64,000 bases of DNA from Streptococcus suis (GCA_022354845.1 CP031970.1:1178001-1242000), one strand, 5' to 3'. Numbered from the stretch's first letter, positions 7,747-15,723 are shown. Notes: a model not told the origin generated them from the sequence alone. Numbers and translations are program-made.

Positions 7747-8927
7747 AGATTTTGGCCATTTCAAAAAAAGTATTCCTGGAACTATTACGTGATAAACGAA
7801 CCCTAATCCTATTATTTATAGCGCCTGTTTTTATCATGTGGCTCATGAATGCTGCTTTTTCCGCTAATACTGAAACAAATGTCAGCATCGCTGCCGTCGA
7901 TGTTTCCGATAGTATTGTCAAATCCCTAGACGATGTGAAACAAATTAAGGCCAAGGATTATAAAACAGAAAGCAAGGCAAATCAGGCTTTAGAAAATCAG
8001 ACAGTCGATGCCGTCCTTATTTTCAAGGACGAAAACGACTACCAGGTAACATATGCCAATACCGATCCCGGCAAAACAAACTTGACCCGTCAGGTCATAA
8101 CGAGCACCCTCAAGCAAGCGCAAATTCAGGACCTAATCGAAAATTTCAAGAAGGCACAAGAAGCCAGTGCTCAAGCTGTTAAAAAGGCACAAAGCCAGTC
8201 TGGCAATTTACAAGCCGGCGATTCTAATGAAGTAAATATTGATCAAGCCGAAACAGAAGAAATTGATAGTTCTCAAGGTGATGATATTAACCTCTCTGAA
8301 CAATATATTTATGGAGATGAGGACACCACTTTCTTTACCAAAATGACTCCTATTCTGATGGGCTTCTTTGTCTTCTTCTTTGTTTTTCTCATCTCAGGGA
8401 TGGCTCTTTTGAAAGAACGTACCACGGGAACACTGGATCGTCTCCTAGCCACACCAGTCAAGCGATCTGATATCGTCTATGGCTACATGCTGGCTTATAG
8501 TTTTATTGCAGCACTTCAGACAGTTGTTATTGTCTTATCAACCATCTGGCTCTTGGATTTGGAAGTTCTTGGCAATATAGGAGATGTCATCATTGTCAAT
8601 ATTCTTTTTGCGCTAGTCGCTCTGGCATTTGGTCTCCTGCTGTCCACTTTGGCCAAATCCGAATTCCAAATGATGCAATTTATCCCGCTTATTATCACTC
8701 CGCAACTTTTCTTTTCAGGTATTATTCCTTTAGATTCTATGACAGGCTGGGTGCAATCTATTGGGAAAGTACTCCCACTTTATTATGCCGGGCACGCCTT
8801 ATCAAAAATTGTTCTGAACGGTACCAGCATTGTCTATCTTGGAAATGACCTACTTGTCCTTTCCTTGTTTCTAGTCATTTTAACAATTTTGAATATCGTT
8901 GGACTAAAACGCTACCGCAAGGTATAA
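7743..8927 (+). CDS. ABC-2 type permease (multidrug or lipid exporter subunit)
   Basis: 394 residues. One N-terminal membrane helix (about 20-40) is followed by a large extracytoplasmic loop (about 41-195) rich in Q, A, K and E. Then come five membrane helices from about residue 200 to the end, the ABC2_membrane_3 layout. FFFVFLISGMALLKERTTGTLDRLLATPV is the characteristic cytoplasmic coupling region. It pairs with the ATPase just upstream. The TetR context suggests an efflux pump induced by its own substrate. Confidence 0.9.
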   Translation: MKILAISKKVFLELLRDKRTLILLFIAPVFIMWLMNAAFSANTETNVSIAAVDVSDSIVKSLDDVKQIKAKDYKTESKANQALENQTVDAVLIFKDENDYQVTYANTDPGKTNLTRQVITSTLKQAQIQDLIENFKKAQEASAQAVKKAQSQSGNLQAGDSNEVNIDQAETEEIDSSQGDDINLSEQYIYGDEDTTFFTKMTPILMGFFVFFFVFLISGMALLKERTTGTLDRLLATPVKRSDIVYGYMLAYSFIAALQTVVIVLSTIWLLDLEVLGNIGDVIIVNILFALVALAFGLLLSTLAKSEFQMMQFIPLIITPQLFFSGIIPLDSMTGWVQSIGKVLPLYYAGHALSKIVLNGTSIVYLGNDLLVLSLFLVILTILNIVGLKRYRKV

Positions 8928-8949
8928 TAGAGAAGAAAAGAATGAGGTA

Positions 8950-9591
8950 ATGATGGATAACAACACGATTTTGCATAGCTATCAGAATTGGCTGGAAGCA
9001 CAAAAAATGCCTGCTGGAAAAAAGAAAACCCTTTCTGCTGCTATTGAACTGTTTTCGCGGCAAGGTTACAATGGAACTTCGACTGCCCAAATTGCAGAAA
9101 AAGCTGGTATTAGTCAGGCCACCATTTTTAAATATTTCAAAACCAAAGAGGAGCTTTTATCAGAAATTATTAAGCCCCTCATTCCTGAGTTGAAAAAAGA
9201 ATTTCTGCCCAAATTGAAGACCTATAGCAAAATTGAAGATGTTGTTCACTTTATTGTCCAGAATCGTTTTCGTTTCTTAGCTCAAAATGCAGACATAATA
9301 AAAATAATACTTCAGGAAATCTTAGTTAATTCAGAACTACGTCAGAGTCTAATGGTTGCTATTCAAGATACTATTATTGATGATTTGAAAATGCAGCTAA
9401 ACCGGTTACAAAATGATAACCCCAATATTGTTATTTATCAGGAAGATTGTGAGGTTATCCGCACAGGCTTAGGACTCCTATTTGCATACTTTTTTCAACG
9501 ATTTGTTCTTGAAATTTCAACTCAGTCAGAGGAGGAAGATTTGAAGTGCATTGAAGAACAGCTTACTAAACTGATAACAACAAAAGTTTAA
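8950..9591 (+). CDS. TetR-family regulator of the ABC exporter operon
   Basis: 213 residues, longer at the N-terminus than many TetR proteins. The HTH is at about 30-75 (AIELFSRQGYNGTSTAQIAEKAGISQATIFKYFKTKEELL reads through the standard TetR fold). The C-terminal helical ligand domain is divergent, as usual. It is last in the exporter operon, 22 bases after the permease. The two palindromes in the operon promoter are its likely operators, giving ligand-released autorepression. A second methionine follows immediately (ATGATG), so the exact start is uncertain by one residue. Confidence 0.9.
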   Translation: MMDNNTILHSYQNWLEAQKMPAGKKKTLSAAIELFSRQGYNGTSTAQIAEKAGISQATIFKYFKTKEELLSEIIKPLIPELKKEFLPKLKTYSKIEDVVHFIVQNRFRFLAQNADIIKIILQEILVNSELRQSLMVAIQDTIIDDLKMQLNRLQNDNPNIVIYQEDCEVIRTGLGLLFAYFFQRFVLEISTQSEEEDLKCIEEQLTKLITTKV

Positions 9592-9618
9592 TGAGATTAT
9601 ATCTACTATTTTTCAAAA

Positions 9619-10426
9619 GGTTCTGTTGCGAAGTTTGAAAATCAAACGCGCCCTCTCTGAACTCCAAATATCTTAGGCTGTTATTCCCATTAATACCTTG
9701 ATTTCAGTAGACACCGAAAAGCCGAAGAGCGTTCCATTTCTTCGGTTCTTTTTATATATTCCTCGAATGGTCTCCATGCCCTTAATCGTGGAAGAGGCTG
9801 TACGGAGACTTTGATAAAATTTATTTCGTCGTTTAATAGGTCGATGGTCTTGTTCTATTAAATTGTTAAGATACTTCACAGTTCGGTGCTCTGTCTTAGT
9901 ATATAAACCCACACTCTGTAACTTTCTAAAGGCGGAGCCAAGAGAAGGTGCTTTATCGGTCACAATTGCTTTCGGCTCACCAAACTGTTTATGGAGTCGT
10001 TTTAAGAAAGCATAGGCTGCTTGCGTATCCCGTTTCTTTCGTAACCAGATATCTAAGGTTAAGCCGTCCGCATCAATTGCACGATAAAGATAATGCCAAC
10101 GTCCCTTAATTTTGATATAGGTTTCGTCCATTTTCCATGAATAGAAGGATTGTCTATTTTTCTTCTTCCAAAGATAATAGAGGACTTTGCTGTACTCTTG
10201 CACCCAACGATAAATCGTAGTATGACAAATATTTATTACACGATCATATAACAATTCCTGAACTTCACGATAGCTTAGATTGTAACGCAGGTAGTAACCA
10301 ACAGCGACAATAATGACGTCTTTTTTGAATTGTTTCCCTTTAAAATGATTCATTACTCTGTCCTCTCTGTCTTTTTTCTCAATTTTACACTAAAATAGAT
10401 TTTTTGGAAAACTTTGCAACAGAACC
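9619..10426 (-). mobile_element. IS1216-type IS6-family element, copy 1
   Basis: 808 bp bounded by the inverted ends GGTTCTGTTGC(G/A)AAGTTT, with one transposase gene. The flanking octamers TTTCAAAA (left) and TTCTACTG (right) do not match, so there is no target duplication. The 54 bases between the left end and the transposase stop differ strongly from copy 2 although the genes are nearly identical. Confidence 0.95.
9673..10353 (-). CDS. IS6-family (IS1216-type) transposase, copy 1
   Basis: 226 residues, the full family length. It has an N-terminal HTH (YNLSYREVQELLYDR to TTIYRWVQEY) and the DDE core: D in KMDETYIKIKG, D in AIVTDKAPS, E in NLIEQDHRPIKRR. It differs from copy 2 by only a handful of residues: VINI for GINV, DADG for DAEG, and IYKKN for INKKN. 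It moves by replicative cointegrate formation, so two copies in the same orientation can mobilise what lies between them. Intact and probably active. Confidence 0.95.
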   Translation of the reverse strand: MNHFKGKQFKKDVIIVAVGYYLRYNLSYREVQELLYDRVINICHTTIYRWVQEYSKVLYYLWKKKNRQSFYSWKMDETYIKIKGRWHYLYRAIDADGLTLDIWLRKKRDTQAAYAFLKRLHKQFGEPKAIVTDKAPSLGSAFRKLQSVGLYTKTEHRTVKYLNNLIEQDHRPIKRRNKFYQSLRTASSTIKGMETIRGIYKKNRRNGTLFGFSVSTEIKVLMGITA

Positions 10427-10483
10427 TTCTACTGGACCCGATAGTGCTATAGACTTCTAAATATCTAAACAATCAATTAAAAT

Positions 10484-10522
10484 AAAAAGTGGTTATCACC
10501 TATTTGGACGATAACCACTTTT
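10484..10522 (-). terminator. Terminator of the toxin-antitoxin operon
   Basis: Hairpin AAAAGTGGTTATC / GATAACCACTTTT around a 12-base loop, followed on the minus strand by TATTTTAATT. The left arm starts just after the toxin stop at 10523. Confidence 0.75.
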
Positions 10523-10930
10523 CTATTTTTTGTATACTCGATTTTCTTTTTTCAAGAACTGGATAATGTTATCTTTTAATTCCTCGAAGTCACCTTGAAA
10601 AGTAGCAATGTCAATCGTTTTTTCCAGTCCATCGTTTAAGGAAAGATTGGATTGATATCCATTCATTGCTAGAAACATGTGTAAAGCAAGCACGGCAGTT
10701 CGCTTGTTGGCGTTCTTAAATGGATGTTTCTTGATTAGGTTTATCCAGGTGATAGCAGCCTTACTAAAAATGTCGGGATAGAGTATTTTTCCAAAAATTT
10801 CTTGTTTGGGCTGCTCAACTATCATCTGAAGGCTATTTGGATCAGCTATCCCAACTGGCTCCTTTGGGGAATATTTTCCAATAACCATGACATTGATTTT
10901 GATAATGTCTTCAGCGGATAGGTATTTCAT
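10523..10930 (-). CDS. Doc-type (Fic fold) toxin of a type II toxin-antitoxin pair
   Basis: 135 residues with the Doc active-site loop HPFKNANKRTA (about residues 68-78). This is the Fic motif form in which the family phosphorylates or adenylylates targets; P1 Doc phosphorylates EF-Tu. KYLSAEDIIKIN at the start is the usual death-on-curing opening. Its ATG overlaps the antitoxin stop by four bases (ATGA), the standard coupled TA arrangement. It lies inside the IS1216-bounded block, so it may stabilise that block. The family is certain; the target in this organism is unknown. Confidence 0.88.
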   Translation of the reverse strand: MKYLSAEDIIKINVMVIGKYSPKEPVGIADPNSLQMIVEQPKQEIFGKILYPDIFSKAAITWINLIKKHPFKNANKRTAVLALHMFLAMNGYQSNLSLNDGLEKTIDIATFQGDFEELKDNIIQFLKKENRVYKK

Positions 10931-11148
10931 TTATCTACCAACTCTTTCAATAATTCATCGTATTGGCTCATAGCTTTTTCTAACTCTTTGTCAAAGTCAA
11001 ATGTTGGTTCAGCTTTACGGATGATGACATTATTTCCTGAAGTGACGAATTCGATTTCTTCACCAATTTCTGCACCAAGTACTTCTTTAATAGCGTTTGG
11101 GATAGTGATAACAGTGCTGTTACCTGTTTTGCGTAATAAAACATTCAT
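10927..11148 (-). CDS. AbrB/MazE-type antitoxin
   Basis: 73 residues from the ATG at 11148, which follows AGGAGG at a normal distance. The longer frame to 11196 has no RBS. The N-terminal swapped-hairpin AbrB domain (LLRKTGNSTVITIPNAIKEVLGA) binds the operon promoter. The acidic C-terminal tail (FDFDKELEKAMSQYDELLKELVDK) is the expected intrinsically disordered part that blocks the Doc toxin. An AbrB-type antitoxin with a Doc toxin is a known mixed combination. Expression is likely autoregulated. Confidence 0.85.
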   Translation of the reverse strand: MNVLLRKTGNSTVITIPNAIKEVLGAEIGEEIEFVTSGNNVIIRKAEPTFDFDKELEKAMSQYDELLKELVDK

Positions 11149-11645
11149 CGGATATACCTCCTGCATTTGTAAATACATTATACATGATATATACAAAAAA
11201 TAAAAGTGAATACTACTAGTTGCTCCTATTTTCTTGAATCATGATAAGGTAAACTTTTGTATTTTCTGGTTCGATTTTGCTTAATTTGCTTGAAAATTTA
11301 CCTTATTTTGATGAAATTAGTTGAAATTGGATGAAATTATGGATTTTGAAAATTCATGAAAACGTTGATTTTAAAGGCTTTTGAAATTAGTTGAAATAAA
11401 CAATGCTCCAACCAGGTCTTAAGAAAGCACGTAAAGCATCACAATTCTCTATCATTTAAATTAATTGATTTCTTCAGAGAAAGACTGTAAAATTTTGATA
11501 TAATGTCAAGGATGGTCTGATAGATATTTAAAAGATAATGTTCAAAAGAATTACAGGTGAAAATTAAAAATATGTAAGATTGGACAGAAGTCTTTCTACG
11601 ATCATCCATGCGGAAACAAATTATATGAAATAAAAGGAATAACCA
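11149..11645. other. Intergenic region with stem-loop repeat copy 1 and a -10 box
   Basis: It holds the antitoxin promoter region, the stem-loop repeat (11244-11428, listed separately) and a TATAAT at 11499-11504 in a TTGATATAAT context that could be the -10 box of the DUF389 gene. No clear -35 box is seen. The rest shows no gene. Confidence 0.5.
11244..11428. repeat. Stem-loop repeat, copy 1 (5' of the DUF389 gene)
   Basis: A perfect 10-bp stem ATAAGGTAAA (11244-11253) / TTTACCTTAT (11297-11306) is extended by TTTT/AAAA after one bulged base. It is followed by a conserved tail from GATGAAATTAGTTG (11310) to CCAGGTCTTAAGAA (about 11428). The tail recurs at 13056-13172 in the same orientation, roughly four-fifths identical by eye. 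The stem sequence differs between copies but is fully paired in both. Confidence 0.7.
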
Positions 11646-12695
11646 ATGACCGGAAACTATTCAACACGTGAATACCGAGAGAAATTATATGATGACCTTC
11701 ATGTTCGGTTAAGTGATACAGTGATTTTGATGTGTGCGATTTTTATTGCCTCTATAGGTCTAAATATGAATTCAACAGCTGTCATTGTTGGAGCCATGCT
11801 GATTTCCCCTCTTATGACACCGATTGTTGGACTGGGATTCGGTTTAGCAATTTTTGATACACGTTTAATCAAACAATCTCTAGAGGTTTTATTCACTGAA
11901 GTATTGGTCAGTTTGCTTGTATCGACTCTGTATTTCTGGATTTCTCCCTTATCTTACGCAAGTAGCGAGTTGATTGCACGAACCTCTCCAACCATTTGGG
12001 ATGTTGTCATTGCTATTGCTGGTGGGATAGCAGGTGTCATTGGTTCAAGGAAAAAAGAAGCAAACAATATCGTGCCAGGAGTAGCCATCGCAACAGCTCT
12101 AATGCCACCTATCTGTACTGCGGGGTATGGTTTAGCTAATGGAAATGTACGATATTTATTTGGGGCTCTCTATCTTTTCTTGATCAACTGTGTCTTTATC
12201 ATGCTAACCAATATTATTGGAACAAGAATTTTGATGAGAAAATCTCCCTTAAGTTCATTTAAAGAGCTAAACATTAAAATGAGAATTGGGTTGATATTCT
12301 TGATTGTATTATTGGTCCTTCCAGCAAGCTATTCAGCAGTCACTCTGACGATGGATCAAGCGCGAAAAGAAGGGATCAAACAGTTTGTAGGAAAAGAGTT
12401 CGCCAATCATACGGTCATTAATCAACTCTACAAGTCAAGGAATAATGAATTGGTCTTGACGGTTGTTGGAGATCCAATTTCAAAAGAAGAATTAGAAACA
12501 ATTCGCCAAAAACAAGCCTCTTACGGTATTCAATCTGTTCAATTGAAAGTCAATCAAGTCCATAATTCGACAAAATTAGATAGTGAGACGACCAAGGAAT
12601 TTTACGAAAACATTGACAAGTATATCGATCAAAAACTCTCTGAAAAAAATTCACAAAACGATCTCGTAAAAGAAATTGAAGCAGACAAGGATTGA
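11646..12695 (+). CDS. DUF389 (TIGR00341-type) membrane protein
   Basis: 349 residues. About six membrane helices lie between residues 25 and 235. They include GLNMNSTAVIVGAMLISPLMTPIVGLG, the hallmark of DUF389, and a second conserved stretch GVAIATALMPPICTAGYG. A soluble C-terminal domain (about 240-349) ends in a charged tail. The function of the family is not established. The RBS is AAAGGAAT. It stands alone between two copies of a stem-loop repeat inside the IS1216-bounded block, which suggests it travelled as a unit with them. A long hairpin at 12844-12895 may terminate it. Confidence 0.88.
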   Translation: MTGNYSTREYREKLYDDLHVRLSDTVILMCAIFIASIGLNMNSTAVIVGAMLISPLMTPIVGLGFGLAIFDTRLIKQSLEVLFTEVLVSLLVSTLYFWISPLSYASSELIARTSPTIWDVVIAIAGGIAGVIGSRKKEANNIVPGVAIATALMPPICTAGYGLANGNVRYLFGALYLFLINCVFIMLTNIIGTRILMRKSPLSSFKELNIKMRIGLIFLIVLLVLPASYSAVTLTMDQARKEGIKQFVGKEFANHTVINQLYKSRNNELVLTVVGDPISKEELETIRQKQASYGIQSVQLKVNQVHNSTKLDSETTKEFYENIDKYIDQKLSEKNSQNDLVKEIEADKD

Positions 12696-12843
12696 GGACG
12701 ATGAACTGAATAGGTTTTTATGTCGTGTTTTTCTTGTTTGTTCTTCTTTCTTACCTATAACAAAATAAAATTGATGAATACGAGATTTTTCTTTAGATGA
12801 AAGAAAGTACATTAAAGTATTTTACTGTAAATTCAATTTATAA

Positions 12844-12895
12844 AAAAACAACAAGAAAGAAAATATAAATTTTGCGTTTTTCTTTCTGGTTGTTT
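12844..12895 (+). terminator. Possible terminator of the DUF389 gene
   Basis: Arms around 12845-12862 and 12878-12894 pair with one mismatch, with a T-rich right arm. It is about 150 bases downstream of the stop, so read-through or a different role is possible. Confidence 0.45.
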
Positions 12896-12987
12896 TCTGA
12901 TAACGGAGGTTTGCTCAAATGCTATAAGAAATAAATTAGGAGGTCTATCACCTAAAAAAAATGTATGTAACAAAAAATAATTTAACT

Positions 12988-13172
12988 AATGGTGTGAACT
13001 TTTAGTATTTATCAGCTCAATTCGTGTATTTTTAGGATAAAGTTCACACCATTCAGATGAAATTAGTTGGAATTGGATGAATTGTGAGTTTTGAAAACTT
13101 GTGGAAACATTGATATTACAAGCTTTTGAAATTTATTCAAAGAAATATCTTTCCAACCAGGTCTTAAGAAAT
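12988..13172. repeat. Stem-loop repeat, copy 2 (3' of the DUF389 gene)
   Basis: A perfect 15-bp stem AATGGTGTGAACTTT (12988-13002) / AAAGTTCACACCATT (13039-13053) with a 36-base loop. The same tail as copy 1 follows, from GATGAAATTAGTTGG (13056) to CCAGGTCTTAAGAA (about 13171). The pairing is preserved although nearly every stem base differs from copy 1. Confidence 0.7.
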
Positions 13173-13295
13173 GAAGTATCCATAACTAGGATTCTTGCCC
13201 CGAATTGGCCCCCAATTTTGAGGAAACATGAAGAATTTTAGTGATACTAAGTTATATTACTAATAATTAAGAATCCTTTAATAATGGGTATTAAG

Positions 13296-13433
13296 ATGCT
13301 AAAGGAAGAACCGAGAATATTTAAATTATATTCAGCAGATAAGTTTTATCTTATAGAGGTTAAAAACGTTTTAGCTATTCACTTAGTGGAAGGAGGAATA
13401 GAAGATGAACAGGAAAGAGCTTTACAAAGATAA
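13296..13433 (+). CDS. Hypothetical 45-residue protein, coupled to the next gene
   Basis: A short frame starting MLKEEPRIFKLYSADKFYLI and ending RALQR. It overlaps the start of the following gene by 29 bases, so translation of the second could depend on the first. The RBS is weak (AATGGGTATTAAGATG), and I recognise no family. The unbroken frame right up to the strong RBS of the next gene is the only support. It could instead be part of an untranslated leader. Confidence 0.35.
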   Translation: MLKEEPRIFKLYSADKFYLIEVKNVLAIHLVEGGIEDEQERALQR

Positions 13434-13704
13434 GTTACAGATGGATTATTTCTCAGAAAGCTATATCAAGTTTGAAGAAGATTTTTACCGTTACTCAGCT
13501 GATGGAACACCCTTGACTTTTATCATTGATGATATCCTGCTTTCCATGGCACTCTCTCATAAAAATTACTTCAAACTCAACAAAGAAAAGTCGGTTGATG
13601 GACGAGACCATTATTTCCAATTTCAAGTTACCTTGAAAGCTGATAATAAGAATGTCAGGACGTTTCAATATGTCGGTCAACGTACAACTCAAAAAGTTGG
13701 TTAA
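13405..13704 (+). CDS. Hypothetical 99-residue protein (possibly DUF5960-like)
   Basis: A cytoplasmic, charged protein with no signal or membrane helix, starting after a strong RBS (GGAAGGAGGAATAGAAGATG). Features visible: YFSESYIKFEEDFYRYS, then a hydrophobic helix LTFIIDDILLSMALS, then DHYFQFQV. I associate this pattern, without certainty, with small streptococcal proteins filed as DUF5960. The C-terminus may be shortened. A good terminator follows at 13774-13807. The function is unknown. Confidence 0.6.
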   Translation: MNRKELYKDKLQMDYFSESYIKFEEDFYRYSADGTPLTFIIDDILLSMALSHKNYFKLNKEKSVDGRDHYFQFQVTLKADNKNVRTFQYVGQRTTQKVG

Positions 13705-13773
13705 GATGAATTTAAGGTCCCATTTATATACTATAAACAATCCAAAATTTTTTCTTTTTCATAATCTCCTTGA

Positions 13774-13807
13774 GGCAGCTAATGTTTAACATGGCTGCTT
13801 CTTTTTG
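13774..13807 (+). terminator. Terminator after the 99-residue gene
   Basis: GCAGCTAATGTT pairs with AACATGGCTGC (one mismatch) and is followed by TTCTTTTTG. Confidence 0.75.
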
Positions 13808-13924
13808 TTGAACAGATAGTTTCCGTAAAAATGGACTATTTCAAAAAAGTCTCTTTCAATGGACTTTGATATTTCTTTCCAGAAAATATAAATTTTTCGG
13901 AAATATAACTCTTTTTCTATGTAG

Positions 13925-13950
13925 GGTTTTGTTGCGAAGTTTGAAAATCA
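13925..13950. mobile_element. Solitary relic of an IS1216-type left end
   Basis: GGTTTTGTTGCGAAGTTTGA and the six bases after it match the left end of IS1216 copy 1 (from 9619) over 26 bases with one difference. No transposase or right end accompanies it. Confidence 0.6.
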
Positions 13951-14102
13951 GATTTAGATAGTTTATCTCTACCTTGATCAGCAAGTTGACCATTTATTTC
14001 ATTTAAAAAATCATTAAAGAAATCACCTTTTAAAGACAATATAGCATTGGAACTCTGATTAATAAGATGACTAAATCCATTACCTGAGGATCCAGGCTTT
14101 AA
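13951..14102 (-). pseudogene. Fragment of an unidentified gene next to the IS relic
   Basis: On the minus strand a frame runs open without a start codon: KPGSSGNGFSHLINQSSN, then LKGDFFNDFLNEINGQLADQGRDKLSKSDFQT, continuing into the IS end relic. It is preceded by a stop. About 50 codons of glycine- and asparagine-rich sequence look like the remnant of a larger secreted or polymorphic-toxin-like protein cut off by an IS6 event, but I cannot name a family. Confidence 0.3.
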
Positions 14103-14197
14103 TCAAAAAATAAAAGTTGCCTAATCAGTTCAGCCCTAGATAAAAAATAGTCCGAATTATTGACTTATGAGCAACTAAATACTCGGATTTACTTTAA

Positions 14198-14908
14198 CTA
14201 GTTATTGTTAACTAAGTTGTTATAAAAGTTAACTTTTGCCATTTGATAATAAGGTCCTACCCAGATTACTAATAACCCTGCTGTTAGAACAACTAAAATC
14301 CACCAACCAATAAAACTAATCAATAATTTAAAATACTGCCATTTATGACCATCCATCAATTCACGGCTTCTAGAAATCGCTTCAATATAACCAATTGATT
14401 CACCGCTATCCAAAGCATCACGATATATCAATATTGCTTGTGAATATGCTAATGATTTAACAATACCAGGAACAATCAAAAGTACTGTCCATAATACAGT
14501 CCAGATAGTTTGTAAAATCAAGATCACTATCGCCCCAATGAAATAAGAACCATTGGAAAAAATCGTTCCCCATTTTTTAATAGGTTGTGTGTAATCTTCA
14601 CGATCTCTAATCGCATCAAGTACAACAAATAATAGACCACTTGTAATAATACTAAATACAAGCGTCGTAGTCATTGATAATGACGAACTACTGAAATTGT
14701 TGTTCGTAATCAATAAGGACTCGGCTTGCGAAGATGCGTTATTCGTTAACAATAACCCTTTATAAATTACCTCTAAATCCAGTGCTAAAAAATCCAAAAC
14801 ATATTGTAAATAGAAATAGATAAAATACGGTATAAATAATATTAGAAAAAAACTTAAATGCTGCTTCAGTAGTTTTTTTGCATTTAATTTTAATTGACTA
14901 TTATTCAT
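14198..14908 (-). CDS. DUF975 family membrane protein
   Basis: 236 residues from MNNSQLKLNAKKLL, whose ATG follows GGGGGAAATGTATC. The track's longer start lacks an RBS. Four to six membrane helices are arranged as in DUF975: a helix at about 20-45, a loop with many S, N and T, then helices at about 85-110, 125-160 and 200-225. The conserved segment SRELMDGHKWQYFKLLISFIGW identifies the family. It is the third gene of a DUF2975-Xre-DUF975 operon. The function is unknown; membrane stress or a small-molecule response is only a guess. Confidence 0.8.
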   Translation of the reverse strand: MNNSQLKLNAKKLLKQHLSFFLILFIPYFIYFYLQYVLDFLALDLEVIYKGLLLTNNASSQAESLLITNNNFSSSSLSMTTTLVFSIITSGLLFVVLDAIRDREDYTQPIKKWGTIFSNGSYFIGAIVILILQTIWTVLWTVLLIVPGIVKSLAYSQAILIYRDALDSGESIGYIEAISRSRELMDGHKWQYFKLLISFIGWWILVVLTAGLLVIWVGPYYQMAKVNFYNNLVNNN

Positions 14909-14940
14909 GATACATTTCCCCCATTTAGGCAATACGCAGA

Positions 14941-15147
14941 TTATTCATCTTCTTCATAATCAAATAAATCGCCTGGCTGACAATCCAACACTTGGCATAA
15001 CTTATTTAAAGTAGAAAAACGAATACCTTTTGCCTTTCCTGTCTTTAAAATTGATAAATTAGCGGGCGTAATGCCAATCTGTTCAGCTAATTCTTTTCCT
15101 GATATATGTCGCTTTAACATCATAAAATCTAACTTTGTTAAGATCAT
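14941..15147 (-). CDS. Small Xre-family (YozG-like) transcriptional regulator
   Basis: 68 residues, essentially one HTH: MILTKLDFMMLKRHISGKELAEQIGITPANLSILKTGKAKGIRF, then LCQVLDCQPGDLFDY. The upstream extension in the same frame begins with TTG and lacks an RBS. GGAGAAGG sits before the chosen ATG. It begins 12 bases after the DUF2975 stop. Such YozG-type regulators accompany DUF2975 membrane proteins across Firmicutes (B. subtilis yoaS-yozG), which suggests that the membrane partner controls the regulator. Confidence 0.88.
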   Translation of the reverse strand: MILTKLDFMMLKRHISGKELAEQIGITPANLSILKTGKAKGIRFSTLNKLCQVLDCQPGDLFDYEEDE

Positions 15148-15159
15148 ATCCTTCTCCAA

Positions 15160-15723
15160 CTAAACAAATTCATCATTTTCAACCTTCAGTTGCATACCTG
15201 AATGAAATACCTGATAAACAACATACAAAATAGCAACAAATAATAATTCTGTTAGCCACAATCCGACACTATCATTTCGTCGAATGGCTGATACATGGAG
15301 GTCGTTAGATGCAATACAAGGATAAAGTAATACTAATTGCATGAATTGTGTTACAACGGCTGTTATTGCTGCTAAAAACAACTTTTTTATATAACGTAAG
15401 TTAACGGTTGTAAAATAGTTTCCCTGTTGAATACTAGTAATTAATTTTCTAATCATTATCATAATGATAAAAATCATGATAATGATTATTAGATGAATAA
15501 TGATCGTTATACCACTTAAAAACTGTTGTCCTAATGTATTAGGTGTAATGATTTTGAAATAATACACAAAAAATTTACTATACATACTATTGCTAGCTGA
15601 GTTAATTGATCGAATTAGCCAATAAACATTTTGTAAGGCTGCAATCATTAATATTAACTGCACTAACCATGTTAAGACCTTAAAAATTGTTAACGACATA
15701 TTTTTAATCGTAGATTTTGCCAT
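15160..15723 (-). CDS. DUF2975 family membrane protein (YoaS-like)
   Basis: 187 residues from MAKSTIKNMSL, where CAGGAGAAAAA precedes the ATG. The extension to 15741 starts with TTG. Four membrane helices lie at about 15-40, 70-95, 115-140 and 160-180 with short loops, the DUF2975 pattern (helix 3 follows SIQQGNYFT). First gene of the operon with the Xre regulator and the DUF975 protein. The function is not established. It lies just inside IS1216 copy 2. Confidence 0.82.
   Translation of the reverse strand: MAKSTIKNMSLTIFKVLTWLVQLILMIAALQNVYWLIRSINSASNSMYSKFFVYYFKIITPNTLGQQFLSGITIIIHLIIIIMIFIIMIMIRKLITSIQQGNYFTTVNLRYIKKLFLAAITAVVTQFMQLVLLYPCIASNDLHVSAIRRNDSVGLWLTELLFVAILYVVYQVFHSGMQLKVENDEFV

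Larger units (their letters stand above)
12696..13295. other. 600-base non-coding stretch after the DUF389 gene
   Basis: It contains a long imperfect hairpin (12844-12895: AACAACAAGAAAGAAAA / TTTTTCTTTCTGGTTGTT) that may terminate the DUF389 transcript, and then stem-loop repeat copy 2 (12988-13172). No gene was found elsewhere in it. Confidence 0.5.
13705..14197. other. Intergenic region with terminator, IS end relic and gene fragment
   Basis: 493 bases holding the terminator at 13774-13807, a solitary IS1216-type left end at 13925-13950, and a minus-strand open fragment (about 13951-14102) with no start codon. Nothing else was recognised. Confidence 0.5.

Noticed and set aside
9592..10430. 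Simple insertion of IS1216 copy 1
   Set aside because: The flanking octamers TTTCAAAA and TTCTACTG differ, so a simple insertion with target duplication is not supported.
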